Shown here piece by piece: positions 1 to 11,804 of a stretch of DNA of 64,000 nucleotides (position 1 is its first letter; every line of letters starts with the position of its first letter). The DNA comes from Tamarix chinensis (taxonomy: Eukaryota; Streptophyta; Magnoliopsida; Caryophyllales; Tamaricaceae): the NCBI GenBank assembly GCA_030549775.1, contig CM060180.1, positions 30,943,090 through 31,007,089 on the forward strand, in the 5' to 3' direction. The translations under genes were made by a program, and so were the position numbers. The notes beneath the pieces were generated by a model, which did no database searches, was not told the DNA's origin, and worked only from the letters and a program-made list of their open reading frames with translations.

Positions 1-426
1 GACATTGTGGGGAGCGTCTAAGAACAATTAGGTCATATTTAGCTCGTAGAAAAATGTATAGAAAGAGGGATGGTTCTCTACGGCATAACCCACCCAAATG
101 ATACGGTTTCATCAATCAAGAAAGTTGGAATCAATTCATTGCATATCGTCTTACGGGGGATTTTAAAGTACTTGTTAGATAACAATTAAACTTTTTGTAT
201 CGACCCTAGTATTATACTTAATATTAAAATAACCATGTCACTATGTTTTGGCTTGTCATATAGGAAAAAAATACCAAAAATACGGTTTCATGAATCAAGA
301 AAGTTGGAATCAAAGGCTATGCGGGCCTTGAAGAGGAGTTGGTATGTATTTTGTGATTTATCTATTTACATATAAATGTTGAATTTTATAATAATATTCT
401 TAATTAAGAATATTTTTGATTTGTAG

Positions 427-2101
427 CTCTTAGCCCAAGACTTGGACCCATGTACCTCGTCCATCAATATTGGTACATTATGGAAGAAGGCTAGAGCAAC
501 AAGAGATGGATATATTAATGAATATGTTGATGTTGCAGCCAAAAAAATTGTAAGTTTGTAGATATCTAGAACCCTAATTAGTTTTCTTTTAAAAAACTAT
601 TATATTATGCTTATTCCTATAAGTTAAATTTACATATATTATATACATTACAGGACAAACTTGAAACGTCAGATGATGAGGAGGGGGTGGACTAATATAA
701 CATTGTGTCCCAGGCTACAGGAATTGTAGAACACCTTGGAAGATACATGGGCCTTGGATTAGGTGTTCCAAGAATGATTATATGTGGTCGGTCTCGTGGT
801 TCTCATAGCACTAATGAGCAAGTCGCCATCCTCACCTAAAAATTGAACGTGACATTTGAACGAATGGCAACAATGGAGCAAGATTTGTCATTTATTAAAT
901 CTCAAGGGTATAAGCCATCTGATTCAGTAAACCATGATCAACTTCACATACCTAATGTAAATAGCGTCAGTGATAGTTGTAAAGCTGATGCACGTCTTTC
1001 TACTCTTCCCGAGGTAAGCATTACAAACTATGAATTGTTATTGAATGTATTCAGTGTAATAAATAGTTAATAATGTGTAATATTTTTATTTAGGGTTTGC
1101 ATAAATGTGACTTATTAGAAAATGACCTTTCAACACTTTTGGCGAAAGGAAGGGTCCGTATCAGTCATAGTACCCAAACGCAAACAATCCATGGGTACAA
1201 TTTAGCCCTAAATACAAGGCCGGTGAGTATTGACACTCCAATCATTGGCAATGCACACTTGCCTTGTTATAAAGAGGGTGATGAGGCAACCACAGTACTA
1301 GAAGCTCATGGAAGCTTCGTGGCTTGGCTTGCGGATCAAATACATCTCACTACTGAAGAGGTATTGACATTCCTCACCTCGTAACTGAACATTGGGTTTT
1401 GTACGCCGTCCGACCTGATCTTACTAAATTCTATGTGTTTGATTCCCTTTAAACCTATGACATGCCTTTTGAAGTTGCTCGTCGTGGTGGGAAGAAATTT
1501 ATCGACATGTTAGTATACTTTTCACTTCTTACTTCATTAGCTTATTTATACATATATTCTACTAGTTTTCATTATTTGAGGTATATATACGTACTTATAA
1601 TATTGTGTATCCAACTCTATTTATTAGGGCACTACGGATAGCGTATCAATGGAGCAGTGGGAAAGGTGTCCCAGACCTAAAGAATATTCAATACGAGCCT
1701 GTCATAGTAAGTAGGAAGATAATTATTTTATATTTTATTTTAATTCAAATTAATATCTAATAGTTAGAGAGCTAAATAAATTCATTTGACAGTGTCCACA
1801 ACAGCAAAACAACAATGATTGTGGATACTATGTATGTAGAGCAATGGATCTGATAGTCCAAAACAGATCGGTCAACATAGATCCAAGCCATGTATGTTTT
1901 CTTTTCGATATTTTTCCATTAATGAATCATGATATATATGTTTGGTACTTAACGTAAGTGCTAACTGTATATTAATCGAAACTTGGGCATTGCAGTTTTT
2001 CACTGATGACTATGTATAAGGCCAACAATACAATTTTGATGAAATTGATGAAGTTAGAGATCCATGGGCCAAGCACGTGCACTCATTCATTCGGTATTAA
2101 G
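427..2101 (+). pseudogene. Ulp1/SENP-type C48 cysteine protease ORF of the CACTA element, broken
   Basis: Pieces that look like spliced exons lie at about 427-549, 654-1013, 1094-1350, 1380-1505, 1628-1706, 1793-1891 and 1996-2101, several edged by ..ag| and |gtaag. The peptidase core is readable. The catalytic His is in TEHWVLYAV (about 1390), the Asp in KFYVFDS, and the Gln/Cys region in CPQQQNNNDCGYYVC (Cys about 1820), followed by RAMDLI and a C-terminal DPWAKHVHSF segment. Family knowledge: C48 proteases cleave SUMO-like conjugates, and plant CACTA elements often carry such domains. Stops follow GVD, FDSL and DDYV, and the frame changes just before the His exon, so this copy is unlikely to make protein. 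Exon edges are approximate. Confidence 0.7.
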
Positions 2102-2379
2102 TAGAGATCTATATATTCTACATGCGTGTTCAGGTTTGTATTTTGGCTATGTCTTTTGGTCTTCTAGGCTAGATTTATGAACTTTTTACTTTGGGGTGTA
2201 GAGCTACCAAGTTGTGGTATGCCTACTAATTTTGATTCTTGAGTATATATGTCCGGTGTATTAAGACATGCATATTAACTAGAGATTGATTGAAATTATG
2301 GTGTGATTGCAAATTTGTTATGAATTGATGTTGTTTTACAATACAGATTTGGTAATTATTTGAACATACAGAAACAAAA

Positions 2380-2770
2380 CTGCAAAAATATTAAAAAAAC
2401 TATAGTTTTAATAACAGTTTTCATAAGAAACGTTATTAAAAATATACATTTAATGTTAAATTTATGCTCATTTAATACGTATTAGGGTTTAATAAATGCG
2501 TAATCAATGTTTGAAACCCTAATTCTATGATGTTTTAATAACAGTTTTTGTAGTAACCATTATTAAAACCCTTTTTTTAACAACGGTTTTTTCTTAAAAA
2601 CCGTTATTAAATATACAGTTTATACTCATATTGATGGGGTTTTTTTATATATTTTTTATAACAGTTAGAAACCGTTATTAAAGATTTAATAACAGGTAGT
2701 TTAATAACTGTTTAAAACCGTTATTAAAACTATAAAATAACCATTATTAAAACGCCTTTTCGGGGTAGTG
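2380..2770. repeat. CACTA subterminal repeats and 3' terminal inverted repeat
   Basis: A short motif of the form AACCGTTATTAAA, and its inverse TTTAATAACGGTT, recurs about a dozen times in both orientations with small changes. It stops at the TAGTG end at 2766-2770. In En/Spm elements, repeats of this kind bind the TNPA-type protein during transposition; that role is inferred here by analogy. Confidence 0.7.
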
Positions 2771-2879
2771 GGATTCCATAGACAATTGGTTAAGAGCATT
2801 ATAGTTTGTTTTCTTTTTACTATAGTTTGTTTTTGATAATTTTGGTTTTTGTTTTGCTAAGGGACTGGCAAAAGCTAAG

Positions 2880-4140
2880 TGTGGGATAATTTGATAAGTG
2901 CATTTGATTCCCTATTTTTATAGTATTCATCATCATACTTTAATTTAATTTTCCTTTAGAAAGGATAATTTATAACATTTCTTTAACCATAGGTACTTAT
3001 TTGGAATTAATCATGAAGAAAAGAAACCAAAACAAGGTGTTTTGAAAAGTTTTGCAAGTAAAAAGGTCAGGCGGAACTTTTACATAAAATAATTTGTGAT
3101 TCTCTTCCATTAATTTAGCCTCCATTACAGGATTTGCGTTCTAGAGTTTTTCATCCATCCAAATTCATCCATATCCATAATTGTTCCAATTTATGGTCCA
3201 ATTCCTTCCATTGGTCCATGAAATCATCAATTACATCTTTACAAACCCTTGATTTGTTAATCTCGTCCCGCAATTTACACCAAGGAGAATCCAATTCAAG
3301 TTAACATTTAAGTGGAGGATAAGGGCTATTCACACAAGGAAGTAGACAACGTCACTGACTGGGGGTCGTCCACCTACCTGGTTTCCCTAGTTTTCACTTT
3401 GGATGTTGAGATTTTCTTTTCCCATCTTAATATATGCTTTGGGTAATTAATTTGTACATGATGATTGACTAAATTATTGTTGTTAGGGATGAGATTGAAG
3501 CCCTAGACTATGGATTGAAATTTTAATAATAATTTCTATGTTTTTCTAATTATCATAATATTATTCTTTGACTCTACCTTAAATACTATCATTTCTACGT
3601 GTGATTCTATCAAATGTGATTTATATAATACATGCCTCGTTCTAGCTTCTTTATAGTGACAATACGTAGGATTATATGCTTTCTAGGTAGATATATAAAC
3701 ATCTTAGAATTCATATTTATAAATTGAAGCTAAATTAGATAATAATTTATCTAATAATTTTGTGATTCCTACGAGAATAGTGGAATATTTAGATACATGT
3801 GGACATGTTTGAGGTACTACTTTAGGGTGCTTTGATTGACATCATTCCACTTATTCTTAATACATTAGATCTAGTTAAATATAGGAGCCACTTGTTGTGA
3901 CTGTAGTGCTAGAATTCAATAAAATTTAATATTGGCAGTTTTATCATATTAAATTGAATTAAGAAAGTAATATGAGGTGTATATACATACTTTTGGCTTG
4001 CAACTTGGTTGATTTCTTTATTGTAATAAATAGATGAAACATGAATTATTTGTTTTACCTCAACCAAATTTGGTGGTAGAAATAAATCCCCCGACATATT
4101 CATTATATTTGCATTCATTGATATTTATTTTTTATTTGAT
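2880..4140 (+). mobile_element. possible Athila-type Ty3/gypsy 3' LTR (limits uncertain)
   Basis: Around 2862-2900 the text gggactggcaaaagctaag followed by tgtgggataatttGATAAGTGC resembles the purine tract and LTR start of plant Athila/Tat elements. Further in, a segment near 3480-3510 (gttagggatgagattgaagc) also resembles Athila LTR text. No coding region is attached; the CACTA element ends only about 100 bp upstream and may have removed it. The right limit is a guess, and no second LTR or target duplication was found. Confidence 0.3.
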
Positions 4141-6182
4141 TTTATTTAGTTTTTATTTTGAACCTCCATAATTATATATTTATTATTATCATTTTTATTT
4201 ATTTTTGTGTGATTCATATTCTTTTGTTTTATTATTTGTATGCTAGCTATATATAGGTGAGTCTTATCCTAAAATATTATTTTTATTTATCAATTCTATA
4301 ATTAATATTAAAAGGGTTCAAATTGTATGATAGTTAAGGCTACACGAACTACCTCTTACCCCACATGTGTTTATTCACTTTCCACCATAAACGTGCATCT
4401 CTGGTGGGATAAAAAAATGTTGGGAGTTATTGAATGTTTTTTAAACTGTAAGTGTCATAGATAAGAGAAAGAATCTATTGTATATTTATTTGATATGGAA
4501 TTATATTTGTAACATGTCTGCGTGAGAAGAATACAATGCGCGAGAGGACTATTTAACTACCGTATCTTTTTAATCCATTATATAGTGCTATCAACATCCG
4601 AATATATCACCTTTTTAAACTTAAGGGAACATGTATGTGCACGCAAGAACATGCGTTCCACGTGTTCTTCTGCAGTATTAGATTGCCACGATCCTATGAC
4701 ATGGATGATTTCCTATTTAATAAGTAGATTCGATATTAGAATTAATTTAATTTTAAAAATTAAATTACTGGTTTAATACTTTTTAAATTAAATAATTAAT
4801 TTGATTAATAAAAATTAAATAAATTAGATATTCAATAAGATAAATATAAATAATATTTGATTTAATAAATTATATACATAGAAACTTATTTATTTTTTGT
4901 AAGATTTTATTATATATAATTACACACACATACAATTTAAAATGAAAGTATTTATCATAAATAAATTATATATTTTTAATGATTATTTTTATTAAATATT
5001 TAAATATTATTTAAATTTTAAAATTACTAATTAAATATAATGTAATTTAATACTCAAATCAAATCATTTTTTCAAATCGGTTCAAATTGAATAGGTTTAT
5101 TATCTTTCGATCTAAGAATTTTTGTCTGATATTTCTTTTTTGTGACATGCTCAAAAGTTTTAAATTTTCAAAATATTATTTATTATTCGATTCAAAAGTT
5201 TAGATATCCAAAAATTTTATTTTATTCCAAATATCCAATCTTTTAGTTATTTAAATTTTTTTACTAGATTTATAAAATATCGAATATCTAATTTATGAAC
5301 ACTCCTACTTTTTAGTCCTATTAAAAAAAATTAATTTGGTATATCAAAAGATTGGACCTGAGATTTAGAATTTCTAATCCAGCATCTAAAATCTGAGTGG
5401 ATATCTAATCCAGTTAATAAATTCGAATTTAATTACAAAACTAACCCTCCATCCTCCAAATCCCTCCATATATCTTTTTCATTCCGTGTACATTAGTTTT
5501 TTTTTTTTTTTAGTGTGGAATGGTAGGTCATTACTCTACAAGCCCAGCCCATGAAATGAGATACTTGCGTAATTTCTCTTTATTTAGCCCACTAGAGCGA
5601 ATCGATAGCCGTAAACAAAACAAAATAAAATAAAAATAAAATAAAAAATCAATAATCTTGATTCTCTACATTCATAAATCGTAAGGACTGCTTGCTTCAT
5701 CCGACATGTTTCTTCGTTGCTGATGTGGGTCCTCGCACCTCTTTATTTCACTAGACTTGTGACCACGCGTTCTAGTTTCTCTTCCCTTACATCTTCTCTC
5801 TCACTCTTTAATTCTCCATTATTTCGTTTCCTTTACTTTCTTCTTAATTTGAATATTTGTATGAGCATTGGTATTGTTTGGTATAATATAAGTTATTTAA
5901 AAAATTTATACTTTTTTAAAAGTAGCAAATGTAGTTTTATTTGGTATGAAATAAGTAAATAAGAAAAATATATATAGCTCTTATTTAACCATCATATTTC
6001 CTTAATTAAAATAGAATATATTTATAGGAATTAAAAATTTCTTTACTTTATTTATTTGTATCCCACATGTAATTATTTAAAATAAAAATAAATTTATATT
6101 CTCTCCACCTTTCTCAGTATAAACCAAATATATTGTTAAGTTATTATCTTCTTGATAGCAAATTCCTGGAAAAGTATAACTT
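4141..6182. other. AT-rich intergenic DNA, no gene recognised
   Basis: Contains short stop-interrupted frames only. Low-complexity TA-rich stretches dominate 4740-5300, and a T-run lies near 5500. No domain, splice pattern, RNA gene or terminal repeat was recognised. Confidence 0.6.
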
Positions 6183-8800
6183 CCTTTTTTTTGATAAGTA
6201 TAGATAAAACATAGGGTACATAAGATGCTGGCAGATCCACAGGCTAAGACTACAACAGCTACCCAGGATCCACCTCACCTAAACAAAACAAGATAAAAAC
6301 ACCATATATGAAGCACCCATTTGGAGCACCTACCTTCAAACCGTTTAAAAACTTGCCCCTAACATAAACTGCACAGGTCTGACAATACTAAAGGCAATAT
6401 CATAAGTACTAAGACTGGTATTCTCCTTCCAACCCTTACTCTAGTAAGCAACCTTCCATTTGGCGCTCCATAATATCTTATTCCACTGTATCTCTTTTTC
6501 TTCAAATATTACTCTATTCCGGGTTTCCAGATAGTGGATAGGATGACATAGAAACAAGCCCGCCAAAGCTTATGCTTTAATGTCCTACCTCCAACACTCT
6601 TCCACTCTTCCCATACCTCCTTTGTGCTTTGTGGCATACACCAGCTCCTCCCCCACCAAGTATACACCTCATACCAAACTCTGGACGTGATGGGGCAATG
6701 CAAGAAAACATGGTTCGCTATTTCAATATCTTTTTTGTAAAGTAGACACTTACTATCATCCTCTGCTAGGATAGATAGCCTCAATAGCTTGTCTCTTATC
6801 TTCATCTTTTCCTGGATCACGAACCATGCGAGCAACTCTTCTCTCGGGGGAATATCCTCTCTCCACCACTTTTCATTAGCTTGTATGATGCTGATAGAAC
6901 TCCCATAAATTGAGCGAGCCATGATTTTTTGGAAAGACTGTACCGTATATCTCTGACAAGCTTCATAATGCCACAGTAGAGTATCTTCATTTTCATTGAG
7001 GTGAATAGTATAAAGTCTATCTAGCATCCTTTCAAGCTCCACCTCCTCACATCTGAAGAACCTTCGACGCCATGTAAAAGTCCAATTCCATCTAGCTCCG
7101 TCTCAGATGCCCATATCGCCAATGTGCTTTGCTTGCTGAAGAGATAGGGAAAATAATCTGGGGAATTGAGACTTCAGGTTATCTCCACCAATCCATTTAT
7201 CAAGCTAGAACCTGGTTCTCCGTCCATTTCCTACTTTGATGCTGAATCCCTCTTCTACAATCTGATACGCCATTTGGTTGTTGTAGATACTGCTCACAAT
7301 ATTCTTCCACGGACCCGAGCTTCCTCTCTGATTACACTCCCTTAAAGAATCTCCTGCCTTGATATCATAAATAGAAGAAATCAACTTATGCCATAAAGTA
7401 TTTGTGTCATCACTAAACCTCCACCACCACTTAGCCAGAAGAGCAATATTCTTGAGTTCCAAATCTCCTGTACTCAGGCCTCTGAACTCCGTAGGTTCCT
7501 AGATATCCTGCCATTTAATAAGAGGTGTCCCTTTTTTTGATCCATCACCTCCCTAGAAGAACTCCCTCTGCAATTTGTAGATCTTATGCATCACTCTTTT
7601 TTGGGGTTTGAACAAGCTGAGATAGAAAACAGAAATTGTTGACATCACAGCCTTAATCAACACCAACCGACCCGCTCTAGATAACAACTTTGCTTTCCAC
7701 ATCCCCAACTTTGTCTTTATTTTGTTGATCACCGGCGTCCACATTCTCTCCTTTCACGGATCATCACCAAGTGACAGGCCCAGGTAGATAATAGGTAGCA
7801 TCCCCAGATTACAGCCCAAAATATCTGCTAACTTTTGACTCTCATTATCATTAGTACCAAACGTTATCAGAGAGGATTTAGAGTAATTAATGCTTAGCCC
7901 TGACATAACTGTAAAGTAATCCAACATGCGCCTCAAATCCACAACGTTTCTTTCACAGACCTTACCAAACACCATGGTGTCATCCATAAACTGAAGATAG
8001 GATAACGTCACCCCACCCCTACCTATCTTTAAGCCTTCAAACACCCCATTATCCATTCCTCTTATCATGATACGATTAAAGGCTTCAGCCACAATGATGA
8101 ATTAGAATGGAGAGAGAGGATCACCTTGACGCAACCCTCATTCCATTACAAAAGGTTTTGTAGGAGACCCATTGATCAGAATTGACATCTTCGGATATCT
8201 GATACACATCCCGATCCAGCTTCTGCATCTATCTCCGAAACTCAACACCATCATCATTTGCTCCAAGAAATCCCACCTTATTGAGTCATATGCTTTTTGG
8301 AAATCTAACTTTAGCATAAAACCTCTCTTCTTGGATCTCTTCATCCAAAAGACTGCCTCATTTGCTACTAAGATGCCATCAATAATCTGTCTTCCTTGTA
8401 CGAAAGTAGTTTGATTTTCCCCCACTATGGCATGCAGGAACCTTGAAAGCCTTATCGCGAGCAGTTTCGCTACTATCTTGTATATAATCCCCACCACAAT
8501 TATCGGTCGGAAATTACTAAAATCCTTAGCTCCCTCTTCTTTTGGGATTAAGGTCACCCAGGTAGTTTTTATAACTTGCGGCATGGAACCTCTCTAAAAA
8601 AATCCCACCACCTGCTGACATATATCATCCCCCACTGTATCCCACAACTTCTTAATAAACTTAAAATTATAACCATCATATCCCGGTGCCTTTTACGAAT
8701 CACACTCCCATACAACCTTCCTGATTTCTTCCTTATGAACTTACGAGTAACTTACCAAATGAGGCTAGAAAATGGGCACCACAGGTTGTTTAAATGAAAT
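6183..8800 (-). mobile_element. LINE (L1-type non-LTR retrotransposon), 5'-truncated
   Basis: On the minus strand the element runs from about 8800 to a 3' end at 6183-6190. There the plus strand reads ttttttttgataagta, the complement of a short poly-A tail after ..tacttatc, a usual plant LINE ending. ORF2 domains appear in the correct order: reverse transcriptase, then a connecting segment, then zf-RVT. The endonuclease region is missing, so the copy is 5'-truncated. A convincing target duplication was not found by eye. Confidence 0.8.
6509..8770 (-). pseudogene. LINE ORF2 remnant: reverse transcriptase and zf-RVT, broken
   Basis: Reading from the right (N-terminal side), KAPGYDGYNFKFIKK near 8690 is the usual start of the reverse-transcriptase core. 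It is followed by TWVTLIPKEEGAKDFSNFRPI, then KLDFQKAYDSIRWDFLE, GLRQGDPLSPF and YLQFMDDTMVFG. The catalytic FADD box is changed to FMDD. Next come LLSRAGRLVLIKAV (7553-7744), LLAKWWWRF (7205-7462) and a zf-RVT domain at 6509-7042. Family role: target-primed reverse transcription of the element's own RNA. At least six stops or frame changes separate the pieces, so it is dead. This is a mobile-element relic, not a host gene. Confidence 0.85.
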
Positions 8801-10647
8801 CATACCTTTTTTGGTATTTTGAATTTTGTTTGTGCTTTATTTAATTTGTAGCTACTTGTGTGTTATATTATATAAGGTATTAATATCCCCAAGCATTAGA
8901 TCCGAAAAATATTAGAGTCCAGCAGTAGGGTGTTTTATCAACCATTATAACATATCCTTCTCTTTTTTCGTAAGTTTTTCCATTCTTCAACTTTCATTTA
9001 TTTTCCTTTGTTTCGTTAATTTTGGTAAAATCAAATAGTTGCATTAATAATGACAATTACTTCTTTTTTGTCGCCATTATTTTAGGGTCCAATTGCTTCT
9101 TGGAATGTTCTATGGAGAAATAGATTTTTTCCTAGAAAAAAAACTTATATAATTCTCTTAAGTGGGTGCCAAAAAATTCAAAAAGCAAAAATTTAATAGC
9201 TTTACTTTTATTATTTCATATGATTTTCTTAAGTAAATCAAATATACAAAAAAGACCTTTTTCTTCAATTTTTTTTAATTTTTTATTTATCTTGGAGTTT
9301 CCCAAGAGCCAAAGGCCCAAGATTTCTTTACAAATATTCCACTTTGTCAAATCATTTTTCATAATAAACCAAAAATTGAAATATTATTAGAAAGAGGAAG
9401 GATAGACCAATCTCACTAAAACATAAAAATATGGCAAGCAAAATCCGTAGGAAAAAATACCAACACAAGCTAAAGGATAAAATATGCTAGTATATGAACA
9501 AAGATAAAGGGATAAAATCACTTATTGAGAAACACAATTTCCATCTCTACACCACTTATATTGTTGAAACATACTATTTATTTAGATACTTTGACATTTA
9601 ATATGATATTCTATAGATATTTAATTTTAATTAGGTAGATATATATTTTAATTTAGTTTCATTTGAGTATTTCAATTAATATCTACCTGAAATTATAAAA
9701 GTGACATATTTTTTCCATTTAGGTATAGATGTAAAACTAATTTTAAATATGAAGGTACCTAAATGAAATAGTAAAAAATATCATAGTACCTAAGAACAAT
9801 TAGGTCAAATATCAAAATATTATTATAAAATTTATCCTTTTTCAATTATTTCTCCATTTTTTATAACTTTTTCTTTTTGATCCACTAACTTGTACAACAC
9901 TTATGTACAATACTCAGTCCAAATTTATTATATGAAATCAAGAACAGTGGGAAAGTATCGAAATATAATTATCCACATATTGCTTATTCACCATAGAAGT
10001 TTAAGGCTAGGTTTGAAGAGATTTTCGCTCTCAAGCCATAGCTTTTTAATTGCAGTTTTTCAACATATATACTAATGTTAATATATTTACTTTCTAATTA
10101 AATTACAATGATAAGCCATAACATTAAACAACCAATAGTAATATTCTTTCAAACCATACATGCCTAAGAATATAAAAGAGTTGTGGCTTTTATATTTAAG
10201 AAAGAGAGATTATTTCACACCATGACCCTTTACTTTTTATGATTTGATGTTTTATGCTTGTACATGCTATTAAAATATTAATCCATTTTTATTTACAATT
10301 ATTTTATATCAACTCTTAACTACTTTCAATATCTTTGTTTCTTATTTTTAATGTGTCAATAATTTGTGAGTATAATGTCTAGAAAATCAAGATATTTTTT
10401 CTATAGGGCCGTCATCTTGCTAAGCTTTCACAAGAAATTTAGGTGATTATAATTCACCATGAACCTTCTAACATAAATTTAAAGTCATAAATATACTTTA
10501 CATACATTCCCAATATATATATAATTTTATTTTTTATTGATAATGAAGTAATATAAGCTAAAAATAATACAAAAGAAAATAAAATAATGACACAAAATAC
10601 ACAAAATAATAATAATACTACTACTAGTAGTAGTAATATTAGTAATA

Positions 10648-10686
<39 letters not shown>

Positions 10687-11244
10687 ATAATATTTCAAAT
10701 AATAACTTTTTGTACTTTTTGTGCAAAAATTTTATTTTATCTTGTATTGTTTTTAATTTGTATTAATTAATTATTAATAAAGCATAACATTATTGCACTA
10801 ATAAATTTTATGTTAGATAAATTTGGATTTAAGTTTGGGTGTATAATAGTACTATTGGTACTTCTCTATGGCCTTAGGGAGTTCTTTTGCCTCAACTGTG
10901 CTGAGTTTGTTTTGATGGGCTTTTATAGTTGCTACGCATTATTTAAATGATCGGGAAAATATCTAAAAAAATAAGTAATTATTAAAATAAATGACTAAAA
11001 AAAACTATCACCGATACAAAATGTCAATTATATAATAACGAAATAATAATAATAATATATGAGTATTAATTTTAGTATATTGATATATTCCTTAAATTTA
11101 CAAACAAATAAATATTTATGGCTTATATAGAGCGAATAAAACCGGCTATTTATGTATTTTCAAGAAAATAAAGATATTAATATCATATGAGGAATAACCT
11201 AAACGTAAAGTCAACATTAGTAAATATAACAAAAAAGATGCAAA
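8801..11244. other. AT-rich intergenic DNA, no gene recognised
   Basis: Only short unrecognisable frames are present. Near 9600-9820 there are scattered phrases built on (a)cctaaatgaaat and ttaggt, which look like the debris of an old dispersed repeat. No ends or duplications could be fixed. Confidence 0.55.
10648..10685. repeat. (ATG)n microsatellite
   Basis: About 12 uninterrupted ATG/GAT units. They follow short runs of (AAT) and (CTA/TAG) units in the preceding 80 bp. Confidence 0.95.
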
Positions 11245-11760
11245 TGTTGGAAATTCATCTCTTGTGTAAAACCTATTATGATAGAATTAGGGCTTGCAAG
11301 ATCTAATAAAGGAAAGTATTCAAGAACAACAATCGAGAAATCTAATGATCTTATTATACATAAAATCATAGAATACAAGCAGAATGAAAATCAATCTCTC
11401 AGTTGTATAGTTTCTCTCTCAAGTCTCTCTAAAACAATGAACTGAGAAATTGAATATGACAAACTAGGTTGTAAACAATCTTAAAAACATGTGGCGGTAG
11501 AACTAAACGGGAATAAGGTGATACAAAATCAGCGTTTTTGGAGAAAAGCGCAGATCGTGTTTGCAAACACACGCCCCCGTGCTTCTCCCTAGATCGCCAT
11601 ATCTCACTGTTTTCTGGCTGTAGTTCAACACAGACAACATTTGGAAGCGCCACCCATTCCGTGTTCACCACTGTTCTAACTTTCTCCAAACGACTATACA
11701 CAACCAATCCACGCTAATACAATACACCAAACACAAGTCATATATAAGCTCACAACAACA
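11245..11760 (-). mobile_element. copia-like LTR remnant, possibly solo, just 3' of the DUF247 gene
   Basis: The block starts TGTTGGAAATTC and ends ..CACAACAACA, giving short TGTTG..CAACA inverted ends. Read on the minus strand it has the look of a copia LTR: a TATATA region near 11741-11747, then a CT/AG-rich leader near 11395-11435, then a TTATTATAC-type AT-rich segment. No gag-pol adjoins it. The 5-bp flanks differ (GCAAA against GGTAT), so there is no target duplication to confirm it. An open frame at 11429-11707 is read as non-coding LTR sequence. Confidence 0.35.
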
Positions 11761-11804
11761 GGTATGGAATATAAAGGACACTTTTCCGTTGTGTGCCTAG
11801 GTTG

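Larger units (their letters stand above)
1..2770 (+). mobile_element. CACTA (En/Spm) DNA transposon, 3' portion
   Basis: The right end reads ..cggggtagtg at 2761-2770, so its reverse complement starts CACTACCCCG, the CACTA terminal signature. The 400 bp inside this end are packed with AACCGTTATTAAA-type subterminal repeats. Upstream lie exon pieces of an Ulp1-protease ORF in the same orientation, a known passenger domain of plant CACTA elements. The left end and the TNP2-type transposase lie outside the window, so neither the target duplication nor the full length can be checked. In-frame stops in the ORF suggest a non-autonomous, decaying copy. Seen: end, repeats, protease motifs. Inferred: that they belong to one element. 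Confidence 0.75.

Noticed and set aside
8172..8414. Plus-strand frames across the LINE (also 8576-8797)
   Set aside because: Antisense of the reverse-transcriptase coding strand.
10648..10685. Functional regulatory element
   Set aside because: A plain (ATG)n microsatellite with no gene near it.
11429..11707. 92-aa minus-strand open frame near the DUF247 gene
   Set aside because: Lies within LTR-like sequence and has no recognised domain.
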